A stretch of 64,000 nucleotides of DNA from Linnemannia elongata (GCA_036320915.1 JAXBDG010000005.1:496001-560000), one strand, 5' to 3'; shown: positions 1 to 12,894, counted from the first letter of the stretch. Translations and numbers: made by a program. The notes: generated from the sequence alone by a model not told the origin.

Positions 1-171
1 GACGGTGCCTCCGACGGCCTTTCCAACAGTTTCGTCAAGACGATCCTTTCCTGCGACCATAGGTGAGGGTGCAGGGTTGTTGTTGCCATTGGTGTCCGCC
101 AAGGATGCATCCTTCTGCTGCACCTGTTCGTGGGGTGGTGCCTGACCGTTCTCTTGTTGGACCCCGTTCAT
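1..171 (-). CDS. CsbD-like small protein, 5' part only (runs off the left edge)
   Basis: Reading the minus strand from an ATG at 171 gives 57 open codons to the window edge, with no stop. The first ~37 residues are polar and rich in Q, N and P. The last ones contain GKDRLDETVGKAVGG, which resembles the start of the CsbD-like domain (a short helical repeat in small stress-associated proteins of bacteria and fungi, biochemical role unknown). The rest of the gene lies outside the window, so intron structure and length are unknown. The family call rests on one short motif and is tentative. Confidence 0.5.
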   Translation of the reverse strand, partial: MNGVQQENGQAPPHEQVQQKDASLADTNGNNNPAPSPMVAGKDRLDETVGKAVGGTV

Positions 172-2609
172 TGCTAAGTGCACCAAGGGGAGTGTAAGAA
201 GACGTGTCAAATGGGGAAGGGGGGCATGATAGGGAGATGTGTCACCGAGACAAGTAGCCAGGGTGAGAAACAATCAAGGACGCGATTGATACGCGTCTCA
301 CCAGAAACACATAGAGAAACTCTCACGCATGGTTACCTTTGATATGTACAAGGTGTGAGTATGAACAAAAAGGAGGAGTGGGTTATGAATGGAAACGTGA
401 CAATGGGTTATGTACAAAAGAAGGGAATGAGAGGGTGAGTGAATGTATTTATGCGCTCGGGAAAGAAGCGAGCTGAATGTGTGAATGAGTAAAAGAAACA
501 AGACAAAAAGAAAAGAAAGTGAGTGCGTGAAGAGCAGAGAGAAAAAGAAGAGAAAAGAAAAAGATAAAAAAAGAAGTGGAGCAGGTGTCCTTTTTATGGA
601 GTCAGTCTGTCGTCGGTATCGCATTGCACTGCACAATGGGAAAAAGTTGTCATCGATTTGATCATATTTCTTGCCCATAACACGACCTTTTATTTCTTCC
701 CGCTCAAGGCTTCCCTCTGAAGCACTGGTAACACGCACTCGGGAAGTGCTTCTTTGGTAACACACACCTACACATAATGCTAGCAGTGGTTAGGCAATGA
801 GATGATGATGACCCTGCCAATATCGATGAATCGCTTCTCGGTGCGGTAGTAAAAGAGTAGTAGACAAAAGCATGAAAAAAGGTGGCACCCTCTTGGAAGA
901 TATCGAAATGAGATTGCTCCATGCTGACGGCATGATATAGTCATTTTTTTTGCCTTTAGTTTACTTTTCTAAAGAAAGCAACACCAAAGAATGACGCGCC
1001 CTAGAACGCATTTCCTTCATCTCTCCCCCTCCAACACTTCAACGGGCATAAAATAAAAGGTGAACTTAAAAAAGCAAAAGGAGAAAAAGAGAAAGGCCTG
1101 AAAAGCGAAGGAAGAAAGAGGGACCCTGCACTGGTCTATTGTATTGTAGCTCAGATCTAGCTCAGCTCATTTCAACAGTTCCCAGGGCCAGCGTGACCCC
1201 CCTGGTTTTACTTCGGTTGCTTATGTTGCATGAATAATGAAAAATGAAAAAAGCAAAATAAGAGAGCGTATTACAGTACAGTACCTGCTTGCTGGAAAGA
1301 AGGAAGGGGTGCATGCACCTTTCCCCTTTATGCCATCCCACCTTGTGTCTTTGGTGTGCTGTAAAGTACCATCAAAACCATTGTCGTTTTGTTCGAGTGG
1401 ATTGTTTGATCAGTGATCGTTTCTCTCTTTGTTTCTTTTCTGGCAGTGATGAGTTTCTTCGTCTCTGATATGTCTTGATCACCGTCTCTCCCTCTCTTTC
1501 ACTTTCTAGGGATTTGTTCCATCAGTGAACAGGGCTCACACTTTTTTGTCATTGTTGTCACTGACCATCATCCATCCATTGATTGTGACAGGGCCAGTGC
1601 CCTCCTCCTCTCCCTTGCCATGCACACACACAAGTACTTTGTACTCAGTAAGTAGTCGTAGTAGTCTTGCTCCCCCTCTCCTCACTTGTCTCTTTTATTC
1701 TTGTCCGCACACCCTCAATTGACTGACCGCCTCAGTCCACTTCTTTCCTCTTAAAACCCCTCTCTGGATCCATGCCATGGCCCGTGAGTTTCCCTTCTCA
1801 CACTCCTCTCTCTCTTTCTCAAACATGGATGTCCGTCATTCCATGCCCCGTGTGTACCTATATACCCGTTGTACCCTCGTATATCCATCTATTCATATGG
1901 ACATGAATACATGAATACATGATACATGGCCCCTCTTCTCTTTTCCCGCTAATGTATCCCCTTGCATGTTAGGGATGAGATCGATCTCGTTCCCATCCCT
2001 CCCCTGTTTGACATCTCTTGATATTGGCAGTATTGGATGTTTCCTTGTTTCCTTGTTTCCTTGCTTTGCTGTGGACACATGCCATAGAAGACGACCATGG
2101 TGCCCCTGTCCTCTCCCTTCATCTATTCCCTCCCTCCTTCTCGGTACCACCACAAGCATATTGTTTAATTGCAAGATAGGCGCTAATAAACAAACACAAA
2201 CAAAAACACATATCGATCGCATATCTGTCCGCTCATACCCCACCTCGCCTGCAAACCAGTACGCCCATTCGTCGCTCCTTCCTTCCCTTCCTTCCCTTCC
2301 TTCCCTTCCTTCTCTTCTTAACAAGTCCCTTCTCTTCTTTCTCTTCTTTCTCTTCCTTCTTGCCCTTCTCTATCACCCGACGTTTACAAAGATCCCCTTT
2401 CTCTCTCCTTCCTCACCCTTACCGTTCACTCTTTTCTCTTTCTCACACTCTCTCCTTCACTTCTCTCCTACTCTCCTTTCCTTCCTTGCGTCTCATTCCC
2501 TCTCCCACTTTACTCATTAGCCTCATCCCCTTCTTCCTACAACAAAACACTCTCCAATAATATACCCCTTCCCCACTCTCACCACTTGCATCAACAAACA
2601 ACCATAACG
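172..2609. promoter_or_regulatory. Divergent intergenic region
   Basis: About 2.4 kb lies between the minus-strand CsbD-like gene and the plus-strand membrane-protein gene, so it holds both promoters. The left ~600 bases are purine-rich on the plus strand, hence CT-rich in the sense of the minus gene. The right ~350 bases are CT-rich on the plus strand. Open frames here are low-complexity (S, L, P, F) and I call none of them. No recognisable gene or mobile element was seen. Confidence 0.6.
2272..2316 (+). repeat. CCTTCCCTT-type minisatellite in a CT-rich leader
   Basis: A nine-base unit (ccttccctt) is repeated about four to five times with slight decay. It lies within the pyrimidine-rich leader upstream of the 2610 gene. 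Confidence 0.8.
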
Positions 2610-3784
2610 ATGGACACCCGTGCCAGAGACATGGGTCCTAACAAAGACCACCTTTACCTCCCCCACAATAATAACGACAGCGACACCTCCTTCCGCCTAC
2701 AAAATAAGCGAGCAGTGGCTATACCAGAACCTCCACCCGTAGAACCAACAAAACCAAAACCAAAACCCCCCGCCACCACCCCTGCTAAACCAAAACCCAC
2801 TGTCGCTCCTCCAGTTGTCACCACAACAACCATCACTACCCCACCACCCGTCGTAGAACCCACCACCACCACAACTTCTAACATAATCGAACCAACAACG
2901 ACAGTCATGCCAGGGAACAGTAATGCAGACCCTTCACCGGTAACAAGTGGTCCAGGGACAGGGGCTATTATCGGAATCGTGGCCGGTATTGCAGTGGTGT
3001 TGGCGTTAATTGCTGGGCTTGTGGTCAGGAACAGGCGGAGGAAACGGAGAGGGGAGGAGGTTCACAAGGCAGAACTGTATCAGCAGCAGCGTATGATGGA
3101 CGATAACAGAAGTAGTGTCCTTTTCAATGGGCGTGTTCCTCATAACCATCGATTCTCCTCTTCAGGACTTGGAGCTGTTTCTGCAGCAGCTACAGCTACA
3201 GGAGCGGGCTCTCGGAATGGAAGCGGCGTTGGCGTTGGAAAACGAGGCAAGGGTGGTGAACGTGGAGACAGAGAGAGTCTTTCGGAAGACTACCGTCAGC
3301 AGCAGGAGCAATACTACCAACAACAACCTGAATGGTTTGCGAAAAAGTCACCCCTCGAGTATTACAGCCAGGTGCCTCCTATCGAACAGATACTGCGAGG
3401 GGTGGGCAGGAAAGAGAGTGACAATAGTCTTAACGGTCATATGAGCGGCCCTGGTGATAAGGATGAGATTGAGCTGCAGCATGCTGGGCCCTCGACGACG
3501 TCTTCAGCGCCTGGTCAGGGAGCCTCCGAGATTATGGCCGCCAGGAGTCTGCAGGCATCTACCATGCAGCTCAACCTGCAGCAACACCAGCAGCAGCAGC
3601 AACAACAACATCAGCAACAGCAATTGCAGATCCAGCAGCAACAGAACCCATTCCAGGCAAAGCAGCAGCAGCAGCAGCAACAGCAGTACGGTCGAGAGTC
3701 CATCCCCTTGAACCCGACAGACAGTAACCAAGCAGGACGATACAACGAGCCTGCAAAGGTCATCCCTCGTCAACAACCAACCCG

Positions 3785-3817
<33 letters not shown>

Positions 3818-4493
3818 ACAACAACAGCGAGAACATTCCCGGGCAGAATCTACCCCTCCTCACAGTGGACACTTGCCCCCTATCCAACTGCATAGTCCTA
3901 TGGGATCTGTCTACCAAGACCCAGCGCAGACACCCACCAGCAGTGATTACTACCACCCGGTGCCCCCCATGCCCTCGCGACCCAACAGCTTCTACAACAC
4001 CAGCAATATCCTCAGCGCTGCTTTAGAGCCTTCACCTGCTGCCGACTATTACGCTGAAGTGGATATGACGTCGTATTACCGCCCTCCTCCACCAGTCTCA
4101 ACCCCTTCAGGATTTTATGACTTCGATGTCGGGACTGACTCGAACAATAATCCTCTCATGTCGTCAAACAACGGCTCTTCGTCATATACAGAAGCAGCAG
4201 GGGTAGGAGGACTGCCAGAACGACCTGCGGGAGTGGCAAACCCTCCACCTATCCCGCGTGCCACTCGACCCGTCTCTCTCGCGCCTTCCCCTAACAACGC
4301 CAGCAACGACAATCGAGCAGCAATCCCACCAACGCCTTACTCACCACCACCACTGCCTACCATTTCCACCACTGCGCGTTCACAAGATGGCTATGGTGCA
4401 AGTACACAATCACCCGTGTCACCATCGTCTGGTCCACTCGTCGGAGGCCGGACACCGCGAAGCATCCATGGCTCTGGCGGCCGACGGGCTTAA
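2610..4493 (+). CDS. Single-pass membrane protein with Pro/Thr-rich ectodomain and polyQ cytoplasmic tail
   Basis: This is a 627-residue open frame. The first in-frame ATG is at 2610; the frame extends 24 bases further only by using TTG, which I rejected for a eukaryote. Residues ~35-110 are rich in P, T and K. Residues ~115-138 form a clear transmembrane helix (GAIIGIVAGIAVVLALIAGL) followed by a basic stop-transfer stretch (RNRRRKRR). The remaining ~480 residues are low complexity: Gly/Ser patches, several glutamine tracts (residues ~320-410) and proline-rich stretches. The layout resembles fungal wall-stress sensors and other SHREK-like single-pass proteins, with a variable outside, one helix and a signalling tail. 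No signal peptide is visible at this start, so a small upstream exon may be missing or the helix may act as a signal anchor. It is tail-to-tail with the chitin synthase gene. Function unknown. Confidence 0.75.
3576..3828 (+). repeat. CAG/CAA trinucleotide tracts (polyglutamine)
   Basis: Three clusters of mixed CAG and CAA codons (about 3576-3645, 3658-3687 and 3784-3828) encode glutamine runs inside the membrane-protein gene. The mix of both codons suggests selection on the protein tract and not a pure slippage repeat. Confidence 0.85.
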
Positions 4494-5405
4494 CAGTCCT
4501 CAGTCGTCTTTAGTGTCCTTTCCTCCCCCTGCCTTCCACTTAGATACCCAGACCAAAAGTGCGAGCGCAAACTAGTAAAAACGAGGCAGAAAGTGCTCTC
4601 TGCTCTTGTTTATCTTTTTTTGAGTTTTCATGACACTTTTCCCTACTTTCTTTTTTGTTTTCGCGCGCTCGTGTCCCCCCTTTGCTCACATATCTTACTC
4701 ATTTCATGCCCTTCACCTTCACATTCATACCCTCATTTTGTTTTGTCTTTTCACCCTTCACTCTCTCTCCTCCTCCTCACAAAAAAAAAACACCACACAT
4801 CTCCCTTGTAAACCTACAGTATTTAATAATTACCCTTACCTTCTCCCTTAAACCGCCTCCTTCCCTCATGGGCACTAAAATAATTAAAAAATGTGCACAA
4901 AATGAACCATTCACAACCATGATTGACAAAGATGTGCGCAAAACATTCTGAGGATTTTTTTTTTAAAAAAAAATGGGCACCACCACTATTTCCTATTGCG
5001 TTCATCATTCATCTTTCATCTTTTGTTTTTTGTTTTTTGAACCAAGTCTGGACAAGCCTCCCCCCTCCCCGGACCAGGCTTTAGTTCTTCAGAGCCGTTG
5101 TTTTAAGAGGGAGGGGAACTAAATAATTTGTCGATGAAATTACCAACGGTCCATTTCTGCGGTTTTGGTGCTTGTGGTTATGAAAGAGTTGATTTAATTG
5201 GGTAGTTTGAGTGTTTGTTTTGTGTTGTACAAGATGAGGAAAGAAAAAAAAAAAAGTGAGCTACTTTGTGTTTTTGTGAGAGTGCGCAAAGAGAGGAGGA
5301 AAAAAAAGGAATGTGTATGATAGAAGAGAAGCGGGGGTTTTCCCTTCGGAACAAAGAATCCCGAAGAGGAATGGAAACAGGAAAAAAAAAGGAACGTCTA
5401 GTTGC
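4494..5405. other. Convergent 3' intergenic region
   Basis: This separates the stop of the + membrane-protein gene from the stop of the - chitin synthase gene. It is AT-rich with short A and T runs and presumably holds both 3' untranslated regions. No coding signal was seen. Confidence 0.6.
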
Positions 5406-8400
5406 TTAGTGCTGGGAACGAGGGGAGGTTGGAGACCCTGGTCCATCATTGGGTCCATTCCGGTTCCTCCGCATGCCGCCAGGGCTAATAGAAGGAGGCA
5501 TCATAGGCCCACCCATCCCTGGGGAGGGAGGACCTCCAGGTCTTCCACCAGGCGAAGGAGGACCGTTATTCCATCCACCGCCCATAGGAGCGCCCAGGTT
5601 AGGCGAGGGTGGGCCGAACCGTGGGGAGGCCCCACCCATCATAGGCGGACGCCCCTGGTTCCCGACCAGCGGAGGACCCATAAGCTGTCTTCCCGAGTAA
5701 TCGTAGTTCATCTGCTGAGGACCCAAATCACTCAACATATCTGACTCATTATCATCCGTGTAGACACTGGGTGCGCCTTGGGACCGGGCGTAGGGGGATC
5801 CTTGACCGCGTTGACGTTCTGCACGTTCGATACGTTTGACTTGGCGAACACGGGCCTTTTCGTAATCGTCCCAGCGCTTGAGGGGGACCTTGGAGGCGTC
5901 AAAGATTCCGTCGGCGTTTCCGTGGGCTTCACCCTTGGCCTCTCCAGCAACCTTACGGGTTTCTCCCCAGGAGAAGTCGTCAAAGTGCCAGTAGGCGTAG
6001 AGAGGGAGGATGAAGTTCCAGACGGGGAGGGCGAGGAGGTAGATGAACATCCAAGAGATGTAGATCAGCTTGCGGGTAGTGATGAGAATCAGGATAGCGG
6101 GCATGGTCAGGACAAAGACGAGGAGGATGAGGGGAACGGCTTGGACAATGTTGGTGAAGGTAATAGTCGAGAGTTGGACAATCATAATGATCATGAGGAT
6201 CATGGCGACGGGGAGGACGACGGTTCCGATAAGTTCCATGAGAATGACAAACTGCATCGAGAAACAGAAGGTACCGCAGAGGTTCCGGACGAGGACGAGT
6301 TCGAGCAAGTTGTGGATGGTCGAGTTGATCCAACGACGACGCTGAGAGAGGAGGACGTTGAACTCATCGGGGACGACGGTCTTACAGATAGCTTGGGGCA
6401 TGAACATCATCTTACGATGAGGGAAGTTACGGAGCATCAGAGTTGTCAAGAAGCGATCCTCTCCGAGCAGCAACAAGTTTTTCTGATGCAAAGTCTCGAC
6501 GACGTTCTGGGCGTATTCCTGGACAATTTCAGGCTTGGTAATGATCGGAATCCAGTCATCACCCTTGCGGGCTTTGAGGCGGTACATACAGAAACATCCA
6601 GGCAGACAGGTAACTCCTCCAAAGACAGACTCGAAGCCCTTTCCGAGATGATGAGAGATATAGTACTCAAAGACCTGGATGGCTGTCACCCACGACTGGC
6701 GCTTGTTGGCAATCTTGGTCTCACCACACAAACCCATGATGAGAGGATCGTTGTTGATACAGTTCATGAGCAACCGGAGTGAAGACGGGTAGACCTTAGT
6801 ATCGGCATCCACCATGAGCACAATCTCGAACTTGTCGGGTGTGACCTGCATCAGATGCTGGATCTTGCGGAAGAGTTCGTAGTCCAGGGGGGTCATCCGG
6901 TCGTTATAGGTAACACGAGAGAAGAAGTTCATCAGGATCAACTGGGAGTCACGCTTTCCACGGTTTCCGGCCTTGGGCTTCTCGTGCTCCTCCTCGTTTC
7001 CGCACTTGACAATCAGCACCGTGGGGACACGACGGTTCTTCCACCGGAAATATCCTGCATAGACCTTGGCTCGGTTGTGTTGCTTCGATCCTGCGGCGAC
7101 GGCGATGTAGGACTGAGGCGTGGGTTCGGAATCAAAGGCCGGATCGAGTTCCATCAAACTGGCACAAATGTCGGGCGTAGAACGGTCGTTTCCAGATCCT
7201 GTAATGATACCGTCGCAGATAATAAAGAGCAGCTTCTTGTTGTCGGGGTATTCGGTCGCAGCCAGGGACTCGATTGTCGTCCGGAGGGAAGACTCTCCCT
7301 CAGAGTAACAGGTAACCAGGAGGATGGTATGAAGTTCCTGTACATTGGCGCCGGCAATACTGGCACCAGTGGGGGTGCGGGACAAGGCAGCTCCTCCAGC
7401 ACCAGCAGCGGCACCAGCAGCGACACCAGCAGCGACGGCTCCCGGACCGGGGGCGACAACGGTTGAGCTAGACGAGGCAGCCGAGGCCATGGTGTGGACC
7501 TTGTTCTTGGGTGGGGGTCTTGCCAACTTGGCGGAAAGGAACCAATCAAAGAGCGTGGCCATGATGAATCGCGAGACGACAATGCCAAGGACGACGGTCA
7601 ACGAGACATACATGTACAGATCGGCTGCAAAACAACCAGGCGTGGCCTTGTCGATGAATCCAGCTCCAAACTGCTCGACCATGCAGGTAGCCGTGTTCTT
7701 GAGCGAGTCCCGTCGGAAAAACAACTTGGTCGCATCTCGACCCCCCTGCGGGAAGCCGGAACCCAACACCGTCCGAATCAAGACATCAATCTCGTCTCCA
7801 GGCAAGGCTCTAGGGTACTTAAGCATGTACCGATCAAAGTTCAGCACATTTCCGTCAATGACCATGTAGTTCCTCAACTCAGGGTTCGCTATCTGGTTCC
7901 AGTCATATCCCGCCCTTTGCTTCTGAAGACTGGGGGGGATTTTGAAATGCTGGTTCATCGCCGTGCCAGCCCTGTCAATAGCAAAGTTCTGGTTACATCC
8001 TCCAATTGCGACGTCGCAGTTGTTGAAACGGGCGGCAGCACTGTTGAGGCCTGCACAGTTTGGGGTGAGCTTTGCGAACAGGTTGCTGATATCTCCGCCG
8101 GGTTTTGTGGCTGTGTAATTGAATCCGATCGGGTATGTCGAGCCCTTCTGGGTAAAGTCGAAGGTGAATCCGTTGATACCGAACTGTCCGTTGGCTATAT
8201 TCGAACATGGGAGAAGTTAAGAAACAGGGGTTAGCACGTTTGTTTAGGTATTTGTCCTTTATTCCTCTATTTGTATTCCGTAATACACCACTACGCCCGT
8301 TCATTCGACTCCTGAAATTGAAAGAGTTGGATGCATCCCCATATGCTAATCTCTCTTTACCCCTGGCTGTTGTCGTTGTCTGTTTGATGTTCCTGATTGT

Positions 8401-9541
8401 GTGTTGAAAGGGCGTTGTGTTTTTTATGTATTTACGTATGTGCATCTCCAGTAGTATGCGCACGCACTCACCCCCTCCCTTCCAAATGACCACTCAATTA
8501 GTGCTGTCTTTGCTGTTGTTTGTTGCAAAAAGATGAAATGAAATAGTTTGCTCTCAACATAGACCAACAGGCAGGCACAACAACGATCGCAAAATAATAT
8601 GGAACCTTGTGTGTGGGTGTGACAAGAGTGGTTCTGTTTGCCTCTTTGTTTGTTGCGATTGGAAAAAAAAAGACCGTTTTGTGTAAATGACAATGGGAGA
8701 GAGTCAAGAAGAAAAGTGAAGATGAAGGAGGGAGATGGTTGTGGATGACAGAGAAAGGAAAAAAAAGTCGAAAAGTGGTTTGAAGGTGTAGAAAACCAAT
8801 TTGCCAAAGCGACCATCCTGTAAACCGGTGTCAAAAAAAGGGTGGTGTTTCTATCTTCTTCCTTTTTGTTTGTTTGTGTTTCCTCTCTCCTCTCCCCTTC
8901 ACCATCTCCTATCATATTATGCGAGACCTTTTGCCTTTCTGTTTGCTTGTCTTTGTGTCTTCCCCTTTCCCTTTCCCTCCTCTGTGTTGTGTGTATGTTC
9001 TCTTGTAACAAATTTCAATTGAAGGTTGCGGTTGACGATGCTGTTCATCCTTTGCGGTGCTTTGGATCCTCGCCTGTGGTTTGTGTTCCTGAACGTCAAA
9101 AGTACAAACAAAGAGCAAGGACAGAATGGCGAAGAAAAACATACCTGCGGGACTCTCATATCGCAGGAAGGCCTGGGCACCCTCACGCTGATCCTGAGGA
9201 CAAAGAATTGACGAGAACCCAATTGTCAAGAAGGCGACCATGCCTCCGATAAACATGATAATGACACACAGCGTCACCTTCTCTCTCCAAGCCTGCTGGA
9301 CGGGTTTTTCGTGGATGCCACACATGCGCATGAACGGTGGTAGGGCCCAGCAAGTGGTGATACGCGAGCAGACCACCCAGCACGAGGCCGGTTCGTTCTC
9401 TTTACGCTTCTTGAACATCGTCTCGGGGGTTACGAATCGGTCAGGGCGAGAAAGGGTCTTGCCGCGGGACAGTGTTGCGCCACGACGGACGCCTCCGGGG
9501 CCTCCGGGTCTGTTCCCTACACCGCTTGGTCTTCCCGACAT
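5406..9541 (-). CDS. Chitin synthase, division 2 (class IV/V type), two exons
   Basis: Exons are 9541-9145 and 8194-5406, giving 1061 residues. The donor is CAG|GTATGT, the acceptor ATAG, and CTAAC lies ~35 bases before the acceptor. The split codon joins as Ala. It polymerises UDP-GlcNAc into chitin at the plasma membrane. Exon 1 gives a basic cytosolic N terminus and one helix (~88-107). After a luminal region with a cytochrome-b5-like stretch comes a second helix (~324-348). The Chitin_synth_2 catalytic domain follows: MVDADTKV (~595), LGEDR (~710) and the product-binding QRRRW (~750). A cluster of C-terminal helices (~760-900) precedes a Pro/Gly/Met-rich tail. There is no myosin motor at the N terminus, which fits class IV better than class V/VII. 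Membership of the family is certain; the exact class needs a phylogeny. Confidence 0.95.
8195..9144 (-). other. Long (950-bp) intron of the chitin synthase gene
   Basis: Both boundaries follow GT-AG and keep the reading frame. The interior is low complexity (CT/GA-rich) and I see no domain-like extra exon. It is far longer than the other coding introns in this window, most of which are roughly 75-250 bp (one in the kinase-ankyrin gene is 414 bp). Confidence 0.75.
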
Positions 9542-10809
9542 GTTGTGCTGTGCTGTGTAGTTGTCGGGGTGGTGTTGATTGGTATTAGTTGTCGGTTATT
9601 GTTGGTATATTATTGCCGGTGTTGGTGCGAGGACGAGGATTAGGGTGTTGGTGATGATGAAGGTAGTGGTGGCAAATCTGGAAGAGGAGACCGTAGAACG
9701 AGAGAGAGAGAGAGAGATAGTAAGAGGGGAGGGTAAGAACGAGGAACTCTTTGGATGCAGAATGTGATAAGAGATGTAAGGATGCCGAAGAGAGTGAGGA
9801 AAGAGAGTGAAACAATGGAAGGAGAAGAGGAAGAGGAAGAGGAAGCAAGTGGCGAGGGAAAAGGGCTTTTCAGGTACGGATATATAAGAAGTAAGGAGGA
9901 TAGGGCTGGTTGGGGGTTGTCAGAGAAGATCTTCCCAGGTGGCGGTGAGGATGTGAAGACAGAAAAGTAGGGTATGGATATGGCGAGACCCTTATGTGAG
10001 TGGGCTGTGAAGAGTAGTAAGGAGGGGTGTGTTTATGCTGAAAATAGGGCAGAGAAAAGTGCTTTACCAAAAGTAAGGGAGGAGGAAGAGGTATATAGTA
10101 AGAAGGGAGTGGGTCGTTAAGAGAGGAGGGGATGAAGATGAAGATGATGACAAGAAAAGAAAGAAAAGAAAGAGAAAAGAAAGGAAGATGAGGAAAGTGG
10201 AGGAAAGCAGACAAGATGATGGAGATGATTGTGTGCCTGCCAGCTTGTGCTCTCACTTTCTCGTACTGTTACTTACTTTACTTACATACATACATTTTGA
10301 CTTGCTGTGGTCCATCTTGCAGAGACGGACAGAAAGACCAAAAGGGACGACGGTATGAGCGGACGGACGGAAAATAATTTCGCTGTCTGTCGAATAAAAA
10401 TAGTACGGGACTGTCGGTGGATGGTCGTTGTTCATTGAGAGTTCATTGACTTGAGAGCCTCATCATCCAAACCCAAAAGGAAGGGAAGGAAAGGCAAGCC
10501 ATACAACTCTCTCTCTCTCTCTTACTCCATACGAAAGATTTATTCTCCTTTCTCTCTCTCTCTCTCTCTCTTCCCTTTCTCTGTAATAAGGCACGAGTGT
10601 CCAGACAATGGGTAATAGCCAATGGGTACCCTCTCGTCTCTGTCGTGCCTCTCGTTAACCATTGTTGTCGAAAACCATGGGTCGTAACCACCTAGAAACA
10701 TCTCCATTCTACTATTCAATAATCCCACTCAACAAAGGAAACGGGTGCCTTCGTATTCGCTTGCATCTATGTTGTCCACGGAAAATACTTCCTTTTCTTG
10801 TGTCCCCCT

Positions 10810-10812
<3 letters not shown>

Positions 10813-10842
<30 letters not shown>
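10813..10842 (+). repeat. Poly-T tract (T30)
   Basis: Thirty consecutive T bases. Similar tracts occur at 23254-23283, 28110-28146, 43814-43842 and 46872-46896, all outside coding exons. Confidence 0.95.
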
Positions 10843-11190
10843 CCCTTGCCACCAACCTTTCATAAGGACCCCTCATCCCCTCTTTCACTTGCATTCATTT
10901 TTCATGGCAAATTAGCTCTCATGTTGCTCCCATTTCATGGCTCTGGCGCTGTCTTATGGATCGGCTCTCACTTCAAGAAAATGAAAAACATTCCTTTGCC
11001 CTTCCTTGTGCAACAGTTCCCCCTCTTACCGCCAGTTCTACAACGATTTCATTCAATTTCCGTAACGTTTATGTTCATCACACCTTTTGGGTCCTTCGCT
11101 TTCTCTCTCTCTCTTTTTGCATAACCACTCGCCAGCCCTAAAGATAGGTAAATGAATCTTCAATTCCCTTTGCTAATGCTCTTTTGACAC

Positions 11191-11243
11191 CTCTCTCTCA
11201 CTCACTCTCTCTCACTCACTCTCTCTCACTCACTCTCTCTCAC

Positions 11244-11276
<33 letters not shown>
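11191..11276 (+). repeat. CT/CTCA compound microsatellite
   Basis: Repeats of ctctctctcactca pass into a pure CT run. It lies in non-coding DNA. Confidence 0.9.
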
Positions 11277-11279
<3 letters not shown>

Positions 11280-12894
11280 TGGAACACTCAATCGCGTCCT
11301 CTTGGCTTTCATACCCTGACTTGGTTTCACAGTGCTCATGATGTGATCAATAAACCGACGTGGTTGTTCTGCCGTTCTGTTCATATCGTGCCTGGAATGA
11401 ACGAGGAATGTAGAAAAAGAAAAGAGATAGCCCATGCTCACTTCTCAGATAGTTTGGTCTCCTGTCTCCTTTCTTCTCCGCCGCACTTTTTTCTCATTAA
11501 CCTGACTAGGTTAGCCTAGATAAGCAAAACACAACCTCCCTCTTTTTTTCTTTGCCTTCCAACTGAAATTACGATTGAAATCGTAGGCAGGCTGTATGCA
11601 GGACATGCGTTGTTAAATTGATCGTGTCTGAGAAGAAAGAAGGCAAAAGGGTCGACGACACAGTCATGTCCTCAGAGGTTTTAATACCGCCGTGCATGGT
11701 CCCTGTCTTTTTTTGAGGGTACCCAAGAAGATTCAGTTCGGAGTAAACAATGACATTCATGAACGAGGGTGGCAAGAAGGAGAAAGGGAGAGGGAGGGAG
11801 ACACATAGTAATTTGACGGAGTAACCACCGGGTTCCTTTTTTGTGCTGTGCCTTGGTAAACCCGATATGCTGTATATACGCCACCGTTGTTTCCATATTC
11901 CTTTTTTCATCTCTATACTTCGGTAATATCCCTTGGATGCATATTACCTCCCCCGTTGTCCTTCCTCTTGCGCCAGATCATCGTGAGACAGATACCCACC
12001 CCATTCAGGCACCATCAGTCGCAGAAACTGATAGCATTTTGCGTTTAGGGAGGGCATCTGTGGGGAATGAGGTAAAACATCACCCTGGAGATGGACCAAT
12101 GAGGGGTGACGAAACTAATTACAGAGGGCCGTAAGGTTTGTGTTGCCGCGATCTATTTTTAAGATCCAGTCCAATCTGTATGTTCAAGGGGCATCGAGGA
12201 TGGTAAGAAAGAATAGACTAAGAAATGCCCGGGGAAGCGAGAAATCCCAAAGAGACCAAGAGAGGTATGTGCGAACCAGAGGTATGCATGTCTGTTGCGA
12301 CTCAGGGGCGCGCACAGGTATGTACAAAAAGAACGACCAGCTTGTTCTTGCTTCTTCATAGCCTTGATAACGTAGCGAAAGAAGCGATCGCGGAGGAAGA
12401 ATCGTAAAAAGGTGGCGATGTCTTATTTGGGTACTGTTTGTTTTTAGGCCGTGTCCAGCTGTTCACATTGCTACACTGCCTTCTTGTTGCGCTTCACGCG
12501 CCCCTCCCTCTTTGTGGACATTCTTTCTTGTCTCGGCATGTTCCTGGAGCTATTTTAGTTCGTGTCGTCCATCGTCCTTCCCCTTTCGTTCCTCCTTTCC
12601 ACATTTTCTAACCCTGCCACACCTTCGTACTATCAGATGAATAAACTAAGGGATGACAAACACAGATTTAGACAGCAGACGGCAGCAACATCAACAAGAG
12701 CAACAGAGAAGAACATCCTTCCTCCCTCCTTTTTTTCTCTTTTTTCACCCCACTCTTGGCTTACAAAAAGAACGAGGTAGAGATAGACCCTGCCACGCGT
12801 TTTATTTGGGATTTCTTGCATAAAAATCAAAAAGAAGCAAGAACACGACGATCCAGATCCAGAACCACGTATTATTTGCTTTGGCTCACTGGTA

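Larger units (their letters stand above)
9542..12894. other. Gene-poor region upstream of chitin synthase
   Basis: The first ~700 bases upstream of the chitin synthase ATG are purine-rich on + (CT-rich in the gene's sense) and contain several GA tracts, a leader-like composition. The rest contains CT microsatellites (10507-10571 and 11191-11276) and a T30 tract. Open frames up to ~130 codons exist but have low-complexity or patternless translations. I recognise no gene. Confidence 0.55.

Noticed and set aside
298..765. 155-codon minus-strand frame in the left intergenic region
   Set aside because: The translation is almost only S, L, F and H from CT-rich DNA, with no domain and no codon pattern; it looks like the leader zone of the minus-strand gene.
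2586..2609. Longer start for the membrane protein
   Set aside because: The extra eight codons begin with TTG; the first ATG is at 2610, in a good context after a CT-rich leader.
5778..6782. 334-codon plus-strand frame antisense to chitin synthase
   Set aside because: It is a shadow of the conserved minus-strand coding sequence; its translation has no domain of its own.
8424..9011. 195-codon minus frame within the chitin synthase intron
   Set aside because: Low-complexity translation, no chitin synthase similarity, and direct joining of the two exons already gives a continuous family-like protein.
11569..12407. Overlapping small frames on both strands
   Set aside because: Patternless translations and no family trace; I left the interval as non-coding.
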